In this document: piece after piece, positions 36,726 through 45,480 of the stretch
Layout of the letters: each line of letters begins with the position of its first letter
Position numbering within the stretch: the stretch's first letter is position 1
Assembly: GCF_001655675.1 (NCBI RefSeq)
Contig: NZ_LYRP01000033.1
Coordinates: forward strand, 1-64,000
From: Mangrovibacter phragmitis
GTDB taxonomy: Bacteria > Pseudomonadota > Gammaproteobacteria > Enterobacterales > Enterobacteriaceae
Direction: 5' to 3'
Length of the DNA stretch: 64,000 nt
Made by a program: the position numbers and the translations under genes
The notes under the pieces: model-generated
What the model was told of the DNA's origin: nothing
The model's input: the letters and a program-made list of their open reading frames with translations, nothing else
Database searches by the model: none

Positions 36726-36742
36726 TGCCCGTAACGGGTGCA
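36726..36742 (-). promoter_or_regulatory. NtrC-like enhancer site
   Basis: Minus-strand TGCACCCGTTACGGGCA fits the NtrC consensus TGCACY-N5-GGTGCA at 10 of 12 positions. A further TGCACC half-site lies next to it at 36719-36724. Its centre is about 130 bp upstream of the predicted sigma-54 start, a normal enhancer distance. Confidence 0.55.
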
Positions 36743-36763
36743 CTGAGCTGGCGCAATTCTGCG

Positions 36764-37699
36764 TTATTTCGGAGCATGGCTCGCCGGAGGAAAATGGCTG
36801 TGATGTGCCTGCGTCAGTGTTGCCACTGTCTCTTCTAAAAACAGATTCAGGGCGGCTGAGCGGTTCTGGCTTGCCGGGGTTTGTAACTGCAGGGTCCGCT
36901 GGCTTAATGTGGGGCTGTCGATAGGTTTTAACACCATTCCATCCTGTTTCGCACGCCACAGCACACTGAAATGGCTGCATACCGTTACTGCACCGGATAA
37001 CTGGCGTGTCGCACCATAGAGTGTCGCGAAGTTATTGCAGCTCAGTGCGGGTTCCAGAAATGTTCCGGCCAGGCGGCAGGAAAGGTCGAACAGTTGGCGA
37101 ATGGTGGTACCGGATTCTGGCAATGCCACGGGGTAATCCTGTAAATCACTGATGGCAATTTTTTCCTGCTGTGCCAGGGGGTGCCCCGGATGTAACAGCA
37201 ATAATACCGGCGCAGGCCAGCTAGTCACAATATCTACATCGCGTTCTGGCGCAAGGCTGAACTGGCAGGCTGCATCACAGGTGCCTTTACGTACCCATTC
37301 GGCAACAGCCTGTGCCGTACCCACCTGTAAATCAAAACTCACACTGGGGTAGTGGCGGCGAAAGCGGGCTATCAGCCCGGGAAATAAATCAAACGCCATT
37401 CCATCAGTGCAGGCCAGGCGAACCAGCGCTTTGCGCACGGCTTTCAGTCCCTGAATTTCTGCCACCGCGTTATCCATATCGCGCAGGCTTTTGCGAACGT
37501 GGTTTGCCAGTATTTGCCCGGCATCCGTCAGGACCATTCCCCGCGCGTGGCGTTGAAACAGTGTGACCCCCATACGGCTTTCCAGCTTGTGGATCTGGCG
37601 GCTGATTGCCGAACTCGCCACATACAGTTGCTGGCTGGCCTGGCTCAATGAGCCTGTGGTGGCAACAGCCAAAAAATAGCGTAACTCATTATTTAACAT
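36764..37699 (-). CDS. LysR-family regulator
   Basis: 311 residues from the ATG at 37699 (LNNELRYFLAVATTGSLSQAS), preceded by AGGAA; the longer upstream extension is unconserved. HTH segment LYVASSAISRQIHKLESRMG, then a substrate-binding domain. It is divergent from the M20 peptidase/MFS operon across 170 bp and probably regulates that operon. It also lies upstream of the guanidine operon on the same strand, but the sigma-54 promoter separates them. The C-terminal end is His- and Pro-rich. Confidence 0.88.
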   Translation of the reverse strand: MLNNELRYFLAVATTGSLSQASQQLYVASSAISRQIHKLESRMGVTLFQRHARGMVLTDAGQILANHVRKSLRDMDNAVAEIQGLKAVRKALVRLACTDGMAFDLFPGLIARFRRHYPSVSFDLQVGTAQAVAEWVRKGTCDAACQFSLAPERDVDIVTSWPAPVLLLLHPGHPLAQQEKIAISDLQDYPVALPESGTTIRQLFDLSCRLAGTFLEPALSCNNFATLYGATRQLSGAVTVCSHFSVLWRAKQDGMVLKPIDSPTLSQRTLQLQTPASQNRSAALNLFLEETVATLTQAHHSHFPPASHAPK

Positions 37700-37869
37700 C
37701 GTGGTTCCTGCCAGTGCGCCAAAAGTGTGCATATTAGCGTTATAAAAAAGGCAATGCATAATTGCAATTATTATTATTGTGGCAATGCTCTGGTCTGGTT
37801 TAGAACAAAAAGACAACAACAACAGCCCGCGCAACATGCAGCGGGCTGATACCGGACAGGGTACACAAC

Positions 37870-39294
37870 ATGAAAACACAACAGGTGGTTAACCAGGCAC
37901 TGGACTGGTTCGACAGCGGGTATTTCAAAGTACTGCTGGCAGAGCGTGTAGCGATTGCCAGTGAGAGCCAGCGAACAGACCGTGATGAGCAGCTGCGCCG
38001 TTATTATGATGACGTGTTTATTCCTGCGTTCACGCAGATGGACTTCACCACAGAAATCATCCCTAACCCGGTTAACCCGGCCCGGCCATTTTTACTGGCG
38101 ATACGCGAGGAAAACCCGTCACTTCCCAGCGTGATGTGTTACGGCCATGGTGATGTGGTTTTTGGTGATGATGCCCGGTGGAGTGAAGGGTTGTCGCCCT
38201 GGCAGTTAGTCGAAAAAGACGGTAAATGGTACGGGCGCGGCAGTGCAGATAACAAAGGCCAGCACAGCGTTAACCTGGCTGCACTGGAACAGGTGTGGCG
38301 TGCCCGTGAAGGGCGCCTTGGTTTTAACTGTGTGTGGTTGTGTGAAATGGGGGAAGAGATAAGCTCCCCAGGGCTTGCGCAAGTGTGCAGCCAGTTGAAA
38401 AACCGCATTAACGCCGACTTGTTTATCGCGTCCGATGGCCCTCGACTTAATGCTGAACGGCCGACACTTTTTTTAGGGTCCCGCGGGTGTATCAACTTTC
38501 GCCTCAGTATTAATGCCCGTGCGAAAGACTACCATTCCGGCAACTGGGGTGGGCTGCTCAGCAATCCGGGCACACAACTGGCTAATGCTATTTCCTGCCT
38601 GGTGAACGGCCAGGGAGCGATTCAGGTTGCAGGCCTGAAACCACCCGCTTTAACGGATTCACTCAAAGCTATTCTTGCGGATGTCACACCTGCCGGTAAC
38701 CCGGGCGACCCACAGACCGACGCTGCCTGGGGCGAACCTGGCTTAAGCGCGGCAGAAAAACTGTTCGGCTGGAATACCCTTGAAGTGCTGGCTTTTCTGA
38801 CCGGGAACCCGGCGCAACCCATGAACGCGATTCCCGGCCAGGCCACAGCCGTTTGCCAGTTACGCTTTGTGGTGGGTACGGACTGGGAAAATCTGGCCTC
38901 CCATGTGCGTACTCACCTGGACGCCTGCGGTTTTTCCATGGTGGAAATCAGTGAAGTGCGGGGTACACCGGCAACCCGCTTCGACCCTTGTGACCCGCTG
39001 GTGAACTGGGCGCTGAGTGCGATGGAACACACCACGGGGAAAAAACCTGCGTTATTACCCAACCTGGGCGGATCCCTGCCAAACGATGTGTTCGCCGGGA
39101 TCCTCGGTTTGCCTACATTGTGGGTTCCGCACTCTTACCCGGCTTGTGGCCAGCATGCGCCAGACGAACATTTGCTGGTATGTGTTGCTCGCGAAGGCCT
39201 GGCGATTATGACGCATCTGTTCTGGGAGTTAGGCGAAAATGGTAATGCTCTGCTCGATGCTCACCGCCAGTACCAGGCCGGAGGTGCACAATGA
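37870..39294 (+). CDS. M20-family metallopeptidase/amidohydrolase
   Basis: 474 residues of the ArgE/DapE/carnosinase-like M20 family. The metal site shows YGHGDVVFGD, the bridging-Asp segment WYGRGSADNKGQHSVNL and the general-base pair CEMGEEISSPG; a later ligand is in HAPDEHLL. Such enzymes cleave dipeptides or N-acyl/carbamoyl amino acids. The stop overlaps the next gene's ATG by 4 nt (ATGA), so hydrolase and transporter are made together. Substrate unknown. Confidence 0.9.
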   Translation: MKTQQVVNQALDWFDSGYFKVLLAERVAIASESQRTDRDEQLRRYYDDVFIPAFTQMDFTTEIIPNPVNPARPFLLAIREENPSLPSVMCYGHGDVVFGDDARWSEGLSPWQLVEKDGKWYGRGSADNKGQHSVNLAALEQVWRAREGRLGFNCVWLCEMGEEISSPGLAQVCSQLKNRINADLFIASDGPRLNAERPTLFLGSRGCINFRLSINARAKDYHSGNWGGLLSNPGTQLANAISCLVNGQGAIQVAGLKPPALTDSLKAILADVTPAGNPGDPQTDAAWGEPGLSAAEKLFGWNTLEVLAFLTGNPAQPMNAIPGQATAVCQLRFVVGTDWENLASHVRTHLDACGFSMVEISEVRGTPATRFDPCDPLVNWALSAMEHTTGKKPALLPNLGGSLPNDVFAGILGLPTLWVPHSYPACGQHAPDEHLLVCVAREGLAIMTHLFWELGENGNALLDAHRQYQAGGAQ

Positions 39295-40565
39295 CCAGTA
39301 TTGTACGTGAAAACGGCACTGTTACCGTGCGCCCCAGCCTGTACAAAACCTTATTTGCCACCTGTATTGGTAATGCGCTGGAGTGGTTTGATATTGCGGT
39401 ATACGGCTTTTTTGCCAGTTATATTGCTCATGCTTTTTTCCCGGTAACCGACCCGTCAGTTTCATTGTTACTGACATTTGGCAGCTTTGGTGTGGCGTTC
39501 TTAATCCGCCCATTAGGGGCCATTGTGCTGGGTGCATATGCAGACAAACATGGCCGCAAAGCCTCGCTTCTGTTGTCCATCAACCTGATGATGCTGGGTG
39601 GCGCGATAATCACCTTTATGCCTGGCTACCAGACCATTGGCCTGGTAGCACCTCTGCTGATTTTGGTCGCCAGGTTGATTCAGGGCTTTTCTGCGGGAGG
39701 TGAGTTCGGCAGTTCTACGGCATTTCTGGTTGAACACTTTCCGGAACGCAAGGCGTTTATTGCCAGCTGGCAGTTTGCCACCCAGGGCGCAAGTACGTTA
39801 CTGGCCTCGGCATTTGGTTTGGGGCTGGCGCAGTGCCTGTCCACGGACCAGCTTATGGCATGGGGATGGCGTATTCCTTTCGCGTTTGGGTTAATTATTG
39901 GCCCGATTGGTTTATACATTCGCCGACATGTGCATGAACCGCAACGTTATGCCCAGGCAGAGAAAAGCGCACACCCGGTGCGGGCGCTCTTCGGTGGGCA
40001 AAAACGCCTTATCGCAGTGGCGATTGGGCTGATGGTGGTCTCGACCGCCATTAACTACATGCTCAACTATGTGCCAACATGGGCAACCCGCACTTTGGGG
40101 CTGCCCGCCTCAACGGCGTATACCGCCACACTGGTCGCGGGGATTATCCTCACCGTAGTCACGCCGTTTGCCGGGCTGGCAGCCGAGCGTTTTGGGCGTG
40201 GGCGCCTGTTATGGAGTGCGCTGGCGCTACTGGGCTTCACCATCCTGCCGGCATTCTGGTTAATGAGCCGGGATGTCACTGCCTGGTCGCTGATATTGTT
40301 AGTAGGCTGGATGGCCCTGCTGAAATCGGTCTACTTCTCGACAATTCCCTCAATGATGGCGGATATTTTCCCCATCAGCACGCGGGCCAGCGGCATGGCG
40401 GTAAGCTATAACATTGCCGTCACGGTCTTTGGTGGGTTTGCGCCGTTCATTTGTACGCTGTTGATTCGCACCACCGGCTCTCACTTTGCCCCCGGTTTTT
40501 ACCTGATGGCAACGGTGTTCCTGAGTGTGCTGGCTCTGTGGCAGGCGCAGAAAAAACAACGCTGA
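39291..40565 (+). CDS. MFS metabolite:H+ symporter (ProP/ShiA/KgtP type)
   Basis: 424 residues, 12 transmembrane segments. GNALEWFDIAVYGFFASYIAHAFFP and AYADKHGRKASLL are hallmarks of the metabolite:H+ symporter group, which imports betaines, dicarboxylates and shikimate. It is coupled to the M20 hydrolase gene and probably imports that enzyme's substrate. Confidence 0.9.
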   Translation: MTSIVRENGTVTVRPSLYKTLFATCIGNALEWFDIAVYGFFASYIAHAFFPVTDPSVSLLLTFGSFGVAFLIRPLGAIVLGAYADKHGRKASLLLSINLMMLGGAIITFMPGYQTIGLVAPLLILVARLIQGFSAGGEFGSSTAFLVEHFPERKAFIASWQFATQGASTLLASAFGLGLAQCLSTDQLMAWGWRIPFAFGLIIGPIGLYIRRHVHEPQRYAQAEKSAHPVRALFGGQKRLIAVAIGLMVVSTAINYMLNYVPTWATRTLGLPASTAYTATLVAGIILTVVTPFAGLAAERFGRGRLLWSALALLGFTILPAFWLMSRDVTAWSLILLVGWMALLKSVYFSTIPSMMADIFPISTRASGMAVSYNIAVTVFGGFAPFICTLLIRTTGSHFAPGFYLMATVFLSVLALWQAQKKQR

Positions 40566-40571
40566 TAATAA

Positions 40572-40608
40572 CGGGCAAGACACCAGGTGTTTCCCGGTGC
40601 CTTGCCCG
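40572..40608. terminator. Bidirectional terminator between MFS and higA
   Basis: Stem CGGGCAAG/CTTGCCCG with an inner ACC/GGT helix, located between convergent genes. No long T-tract on either side. Confidence 0.5.
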
Positions 40609-40646
40609 GCATTAAAGCGGTTGCCCTAATGTAGGTAGAGTGCGGT

Positions 40647-41066
40647 TTAAAGAAACCACTCAGGTTTTACGCCGAAGCGGGCGGATAGCGCTTTAATGTG
40701 CGTAATGGTCAGAGAGCGCTGGCCGGATAAAATCTGGCTTACCAGCGATTTTGAACCGATCTCTTCTTTCAGGTCTGAGTAGGTGAGTTTGTGCTGGTCA
40801 ATAAGTGTTCGCAGCAGCGCCACGCCGACCGACATTTCAGCCTGGGCTTTATTGAACCTGGCGAAACGCTCGCTGTTATCCTCATAATCAGCTATTTTAC
40901 TCGCCAGGAAGTCAATAAGCGGGTTCTCATCATCGTTCTCTATCAAATAGTCTACCAACGACAGTGCCTCCAGGTAATCGCTCTCTGAGGCGTTACTTCC
41001 CAGAAAAGGGACTGCGTCTACGAGTTGCCTGGTAGCTTCAATGGCTTTTGCAGCGTTGGTTATCAT
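40647..41066 (-). CDS. higA: Antitoxin HigA
   Basis: 139 residues, close to E. coli HigA (138). The N-terminal helical part (SLVDYLIENDDENPLIDFLASKIADYE) is the toxin-neutralising region, and the C-terminal XRE HTH reads EIGSKSLVSQILSGQRSLTITHIKALSARFG. It overlaps the toxin gene by 4 nt. HigA also represses the operon, presumably through the palindromes at 41393-41447. Confidence 0.92.
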   Translation of the reverse strand: MITNAAKAIEATRQLVDAVPFLGSNASESDYLEALSLVDYLIENDDENPLIDFLASKIADYEDNSERFARFNKAQAEMSVGVALLRTLIDQHKLTYSDLKEEIGSKSLVSQILSGQRSLTITHIKALSARFGVKPEWFL

Positions 41067-41374
41067 TCCTGGTTCTCCCTGTAATAACGGGTCAACTTGT
41101 CGTATTCAGCGTGGGTTGTAATATGCTTGACGTAAAAGCGGTTATTCACAAAGTTAATGTAAGCGACAACCCGCAGGTTGTTGCCTCCCACGTCCAAAAA
41201 CCACCATTTATTCCGGTAATTAAAATTGTCCAGGCCTTGAATCAGTGTTCTCATCTCAGCCGGAGAAGAGAAATCTATTTCACGCACTAAGCGGTACAGT
41301 GCCAGTATGGCTAACGAATCATTGGGATACCGCTTTGCCGCCTCCTCGAAAGGCTCCTTTGAAATGACGTGCAT
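41063..41374 (-). CDS. higB: Toxin HigB (ribosome-dependent mRNA interferase)
   Basis: 103 residues of the HigB/RelE family, similar to E. coli HigB across its length: MHVISKEPFEEAAKRYPND, LDNFNYRNKWWFLDVGGNNLRVVAYINF and TTHAEYDKLTRYYRENQE. Toxin-first order (higB then higA) is typical of this system. It cleaves mRNA in the ribosomal A site when free of HigA. Confidence 0.92.
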   Translation of the reverse strand: MHVISKEPFEEAAKRYPNDSLAILALYRLVREIDFSSPAEMRTLIQGLDNFNYRNKWWFLDVGGNNLRVVAYINFVNNRFYVKHITTHAEYDKLTRYYRENQE

Positions 41375-41392
41375 CTTGCATTGGTTCCATCC

Positions 41393-41409
41393 GTTTACAT
41401 TATGTAAAC
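41393..41409. promoter_or_regulatory. Palindromic operator 1 upstream of higBA
   Basis: GTTTACAT-T-ATGTAAAC, perfect 8-bp arms, starting 19 bp before the higB start. Likely HigA-binding site. Confidence 0.75.
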
Positions 41410-41430
41410 ACTATAACGTTAAGCTGGATG

Positions 41431-41447
41431 GTTTACAATATGTAAAC
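41431..41447. promoter_or_regulatory. Palindromic operator 2 upstream of higBA
   Basis: GTTTACA-ATA-TGTAAAC, perfect 7-bp arms, same motif as operator 1 with a 38-bp centre-to-centre spacing. The promoter is expected to lie in or between the two sites. Confidence 0.75.
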
Positions 41448-41553
41448 GAAAAGCCAGCATTGCCGGAATCTCCATTCACAGGTGCTGGATGCCCTGACCG
41501 GCTGCGTGCGCGCTGCGGCCAGGGAGCAGTTACAACCCCGATGATAACCCTGC

Positions 41554-42996
41554 TCAGGTGCGTGCTGGTGCTGCCCGCAACCGGCGAACCACACTTGCAG
41601 CATGCAACGCGAATTGCAGCAACATCATACATCCCAGCACCAGCAGGCCAGCTTTCAGCGCGTTTAACTGGTGGATATCATCACTGGCAAGGTGCTGAAT
41701 ATACATGGCCCCCGCCAGTGCTGTACCCAGAGCAATAGCGGTTTGCTGCATAGTGGTCATCAGTGCACTCCCGGCACCGGCAAACTGGGCTGGCAAATCG
41801 GTTAACCCAATACGTACCGAACAGTTAACGGAAAAGGCGTTGCCAATCCCGGTAATCGCCATTGGCGCAATCAGGTCCCAGGGGGTTAGCGCCCCCTGAT
41901 GTGCTGTAATCAACTGGAATAATAACCAGTAACCGGACAGGTTAATCAGGCTGGCACACATGACCAGACCAGAGTAAGACAGACGTCCAAACCATTTAGC
42001 CACCTGGTCGGCGTACAGTGACGTAATGAAGTACGTAACCCCCAGCGCAATAAACGCATTACCGGATTCAACAGATGACCACTGAAACCCCGACTGTAGT
42101 GTCAGGGCCACCACAAACATAAAGCCACCATAAGACGCCACCTGGAGAACCAGGCTGCTCACGCCAGCCAGATAAGTGCGGCGTTGCAACAACGCAGGTG
42201 GAAGCAGTGGCATTTTGCCGAGCCCTGCCAATTTTTTTTCTACCCGAACCAGCCCAGGCAACAGCGCGATGACTGCTGTGGCACATAGCCAAACCGGCCA
42301 GCCCCATTGCCATTCCGGCCCCCAGGAGATGGCGGTTAAAATCAGTGTGATGACCAGCGCCAGGAGTGCTGTGCCGTACCAGTCAAATATGGTTTGCCCG
42401 TCTTGTTGGGTTTCTGGAATAAATTTGCGGGCGAAATAGAGAATCACCAGGCAGACAGGCAAATTAATATAGAACACGGTACGCCATGACAGACCAAATA
42501 AATCTGCTGACACCAGCCAGCCACCCAGCGCCTGGCCGATAACAAAGGACAATCCACCAACCGAGCCATAAATACCAATCGCCTGTGAATGGCGGGCTCC
42601 TGAAAGTGAAACATGAATGGTGGCGAGAATTTGTGGCATTAATAGTGCCGCTGCCACACCCTGGGCGATGCGGGCCACAATTAACTGATGAATGGTGGTT
42701 GCCAGCCCACAGAAGAAGGACGCAATGGCAAACAGCGCAATACCCAGCATAAAGAGCCGCCGCCGCCCGTAGCGGTCACCCAGACGACCACTCAATGCAA
42801 GGCAAACGGCAAATGCCAGCCCGTATAATGAAACAATTAAGCCTAACTGAGTTTTACTGGCATGCAGCGAAATACTCACTGATTCCAGCGCAACGTTAAC
42901 AATTGAAAAATCCATTTGTGGCATCAATTGCCCCGCAACCAACAACAACAGACCTGCCATGGTCAATGTATGGCGTCCTGGGGACGTTTTGTTCAT
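41554..42996 (-). CDS. MFS multidrug exporter, DHA2 (EmrB/QacA) family
   Basis: 480 residues from the ATG at 42996 (GGAG 6 nt upstream). About 14 transmembrane helices; motif C-like and family segments include LMPQMDFSIVNVALESV, SGRLGDRYGRRRLFMLG and GGWLVSADLFGLSWRTVFYINLPV. It is divergent from an MmyB-type regulator, which probably represses it. No membrane-fusion partner (EmrA) is adjacent. Confidence 0.9.
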   Translation of the reverse strand: MNKTSPGRHTLTMAGLLLLVAGQLMPQMDFSIVNVALESVSISLHASKTQLGLIVSLYGLAFAVCLALSGRLGDRYGRRRLFMLGIALFAIASFFCGLATTIHQLIVARIAQGVAAALLMPQILATIHVSLSGARHSQAIGIYGSVGGLSFVIGQALGGWLVSADLFGLSWRTVFYINLPVCLVILYFARKFIPETQQDGQTIFDWYGTALLALVITLILTAISWGPEWQWGWPVWLCATAVIALLPGLVRVEKKLAGLGKMPLLPPALLQRRTYLAGVSSLVLQVASYGGFMFVVALTLQSGFQWSSVESGNAFIALGVTYFITSLYADQVAKWFGRLSYSGLVMCASLINLSGYWLLFQLITAHQGALTPWDLIAPMAITGIGNAFSVNCSVRIGLTDLPAQFAGAGSALMTTMQQTAIALGTALAGAMYIQHLASDDIHQLNALKAGLLVLGCMMLLQFALHAASVVRRLRAAPART

Positions 42997-43103
42997 GAAG
43001 CGCTCCAAAAAGTAACAGGTCATGCTATATTAGCGCTTAATAAAAGGTGTACCAGAAACCACTAAGACGTGTACTGGCAGTATCTGTTACAGGACAAACT
43101 GCA

Positions 43104-43958
43104 ATGACGAACCCGGAACGGCTGGGCGAATTTCTCCGCCTGAAACGCAACACGATTGCCCCGGAAAGTGTGGGGTTAGGTAAACCTTTGCGCTCCCGCA
43201 CTCCCGGGTTACGCAGGGAAGATGTAGCAGAGTTGGCCCAGATTAGTACTGTCTGGTATGCCAAACTTGAGCGAGGAAAAGCAGAGCGCGTTTCCCGGCA
43301 GGTATTGCTGGGTATTGCGCGCGCCATGCGGTGTGATGACAGCGAAACCCGGTATTTGCTGCAACTGGGAGGCTACCAGGATGGCGCAGGGCGTATTGAA
43401 ACCTGTAACAAACTGTCTGTAGCCAGTCAAAATTTACTGGAAGCGCTTAATCCGGTTCCTGCGCTGTTTTGTAATGATTTTTACGACATCCTGCAGGTCA
43501 ACCAGGCTTTTGAATATATGGTGGGGTTCGATGTGAATGCGCTGCCTGTGCACCAGCGCAATACGTTCTGGCTACTGGAGCACCACCCTCAGTGGCAACA
43601 ATGGCTGAATGTCCGCTCACCTGATGAACTGACAAATTGTATGCTCAATGCTTCCGCGCGGGTGCGCGCAGCACTTGCCAGCAGAGTGAGTGAGCAGGAG
43701 TGGCAGCTTCGCCTTGATCAACTGATGGCCTCAGGTCCAATATTTCGTGAAGTGTGGGCTAACCACCGGGTTAAGGCAAAAGAGCAAATTGTGCGTCACT
43801 ACCGCCATTGCCGGGCAGGCCAGGTGCGGTTGGTGAAGCAGTTCTGGTCGAATGCCAGCGGGAATATTTCTGGTGATTTACAGGTCTTCTTACCCGAAAA
43901 CGATACAGATAAAGCCCGCCTGCAGGCAGCAATGGCGTTGGCGGAGGTGGTCGCGTAA
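43104..43958 (+). CDS. XRE/MmyB-type transcriptional regulator
   Basis: 284 residues from the ATG at 43104. The N-terminal HTH (about 5-75) has the family signature RTPGLRREDVAELAQISTVWYAKLERGK; the C-terminal half is the MmyB-like ligand-binding domain that binds fatty-acid-like ligands in characterised members (CDDSETRYLLQLGGYQ to VWANHRVKAKEQIVRHY). Starts of this gene and the DHA2 exporter are only 107 bp apart, so the shared promoter region is likely its operator. Confidence 0.88.
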   Translation: MTNPERLGEFLRLKRNTIAPESVGLGKPLRSRTPGLRREDVAELAQISTVWYAKLERGKAERVSRQVLLGIARAMRCDDSETRYLLQLGGYQDGAGRIETCNKLSVASQNLLEALNPVPALFCNDFYDILQVNQAFEYMVGFDVNALPVHQRNTFWLLEHHPQWQQWLNVRSPDELTNCMLNASARVRAALASRVSEQEWQLRLDQLMASGPIFREVWANHRVKAKEQIVRHYRHCRAGQVRLVKQFWSNASGNISGDLQVFLPENDTDKARLQAAMALAEVVA

Positions 43959-44163
43959 CGTGCCATTATGTCTTTCGGATACGTACAGATAGCAGTGCAA
44001 CGCATCTTGTATGCACAACCGCCAGAGAAATAACGTGCCAGCCCGCACAGATTGTTACATCTTTTCAGGCTTGAAAGTGGTTACATTGCCACCAGTAACA
44101 GGGAAGGTGGCCGTGCCTGTCAGGCTTAGCCATCTCTCTTTTCTCAGCTAAAGTGGGTGGCTT

Positions 44164-45246
44164 ATGTATGTTTTGCTGGTGGTGGCAATCGTTGTATTTG
44201 GTGTGTTTGTCTGGCTAAAACAGCCCCAGTATGTCGCACCTGAGTGTGATGCCGGAAGCGAAAGTGCACTGTACCGTGACGGCCAGTTCAGTAACCCGGT
44301 TGCTCCTGCTCCGGTCAGCTCGGGGCGTTCCCGAAGTGTGCTGGCTATGTGGTATCGTTTTTTGTTTCTAAAACCGAAAGACGCTATACCGCAGCAGGCA
44401 TTGCCTTCGGTTAAAGTGGACCTGCATGCGCTGTCGCTGACTGATAACGTGATTATCTGGATGGGGCATTCCAGCTATTTTTGCCAGGTTGACGGGTACC
44501 GGTTTTTGGTTGACCCGGTGTTCAGTGACGAGGCTTCTCCGGTACCGGGAACCAACCGGGCCTTTAAAGGCAGTAATGTTTACCATGCTATTGATATTCC
44601 GGAAATAGATTACCTGCTTATCACCCATGATCACTGGGATCACCTTGATTACCCCACGGTTTCTCAACTGCGTGACAAAATTCGCCATGTGGTCACACCC
44701 ACTGGTGTGGGATCTTATTTTAGAAAATGGGGTTTTCCTGAAAGCGTTATTACCGAAGGGGAGTGGTTCAGCACAGTAGAGCAGGGCGATTTAACACTGC
44801 ATATTTTGCCCAGCCAACATTTTTCCGGGCGCTTATTTAAACGTAACCCAACTTTGTGGGGATCATTTGCCATTATTACGCCGCATCATCGCCTTTATTT
44901 TGGCGGCGACAGTGGTTATGGCCCGCATTTTCAGGAAATTTACCAACGGGTTGGGGCGTTTGATATCAGCGTGCTTGAGTGTGGGCAATACGACGATGAC
45001 TGGCCGCGTATCCACATGACACCGGAACAAACTGCGCGGGCAGCATCTGATTTGCACAGTACTGCGTTGCTGCCATCCCATAATAGTAAATTCAAGCTGG
45101 CGCACCATGCCTGGTATGAACCACTGGAGCGCATTTCTGCCGCAAGCCAGCACCACAGCTGGCGGCTAAAAACACCACGCATTGGTGAACGCATTAACAT
45201 TGATGACCCGCAACAAGTGTTTACAGACTGGTGGCGTAACCAGTAA
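44164..45246 (+). CDS. Metallo-beta-lactamase-fold hydrolase (NAPE-PLD/RomA-like)
   Basis: 360 residues. An N-terminal hydrophobic helix (LLVVAIVVFGVFVWL) probably anchors it in the inner membrane. The zinc-site motif is THDHWDHLD; further metal ligands are in LPSQHFSG, YFGGDSGYG and LLPSHNSKF. The fold and spacing match the family containing mammalian N-acyl-phosphatidylethanolamine phospholipase D and enterobacterial RomA. A phospholipid or phosphodiester substrate is possible. A terminator follows at 45275. Confidence 0.87.
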   Translation: MYVLLVVAIVVFGVFVWLKQPQYVAPECDAGSESALYRDGQFSNPVAPAPVSSGRSRSVLAMWYRFLFLKPKDAIPQQALPSVKVDLHALSLTDNVIIWMGHSSYFCQVDGYRFLVDPVFSDEASPVPGTNRAFKGSNVYHAIDIPEIDYLLITHDHWDHLDYPTVSQLRDKIRHVVTPTGVGSYFRKWGFPESVITEGEWFSTVEQGDLTLHILPSQHFSGRLFKRNPTLWGSFAIITPHHRLYFGGDSGYGPHFQEIYQRVGAFDISVLECGQYDDDWPRIHMTPEQTARAASDLHSTALLPSHNSKFKLAHHAWYEPLERISAASQHHSWRLKTPRIGERINIDDPQQVFTDWWRNQ

Positions 45247-45263
45247 AACCCTGTTGGCCGGTG

Positions 45264-45362
45264 CTAAGTGAGGTAAACAAGGCAGTCTCTGCCTTGTTTT
45301 TTCGCCTCATATAACGCACGGTCTGCGCGCTCCAGGGTATCGCAAAAGGTTTCTGCCGGTTT
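45264..45362 (-). pseudogene. 3'-terminal remnant of a diguanylate cyclase gene
   Basis: Minus-strand reading gives 32 codons ending in TAG, with LERADRALYEAKKQGRDCL, the unmistakable C-terminus of a GGDEF domain. An in-frame stop (TAA) lies just upstream and no start codon or rest of the domain exists. The remnant ends about 120 bp before a complete GGDEF gene on the opposite strand whose own C-terminus is different, so it is not part of that gene. The hairpin inside it now serves as terminator for the upstream plus-strand gene. Confidence 0.8.
45275..45302 (+). terminator. Terminator of the MBL-fold hydrolase gene
   Basis: Perfect 11-bp stem AAACAAGGCAG/CTGCCTTGTTT with a 3-nt loop; the 3' arm runs into TTTTTTCG. 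It lies inside the GGDEF remnant, read on the opposite strand. Confidence 0.85.
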
Positions 45363-45480
45363 TTATATGCGCTGGATTCCAGTTAGTGAGATGCTTTATG
45401 CTTTGTGGGCATTAACACGCCGCTTACTGGCTGCCATTACTACACTTTCTGTAAAACTTTCCATACAAACGAGGTTCCCT

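Noticed and set aside
45367-45480. N-terminal extension of the diguanylate cyclase to the ATG at 45367
   Set aside because: No ribosome site, and it adds a second hydrophobic stretch not expected before the first helix; the GTG at 45481 has GAGG.
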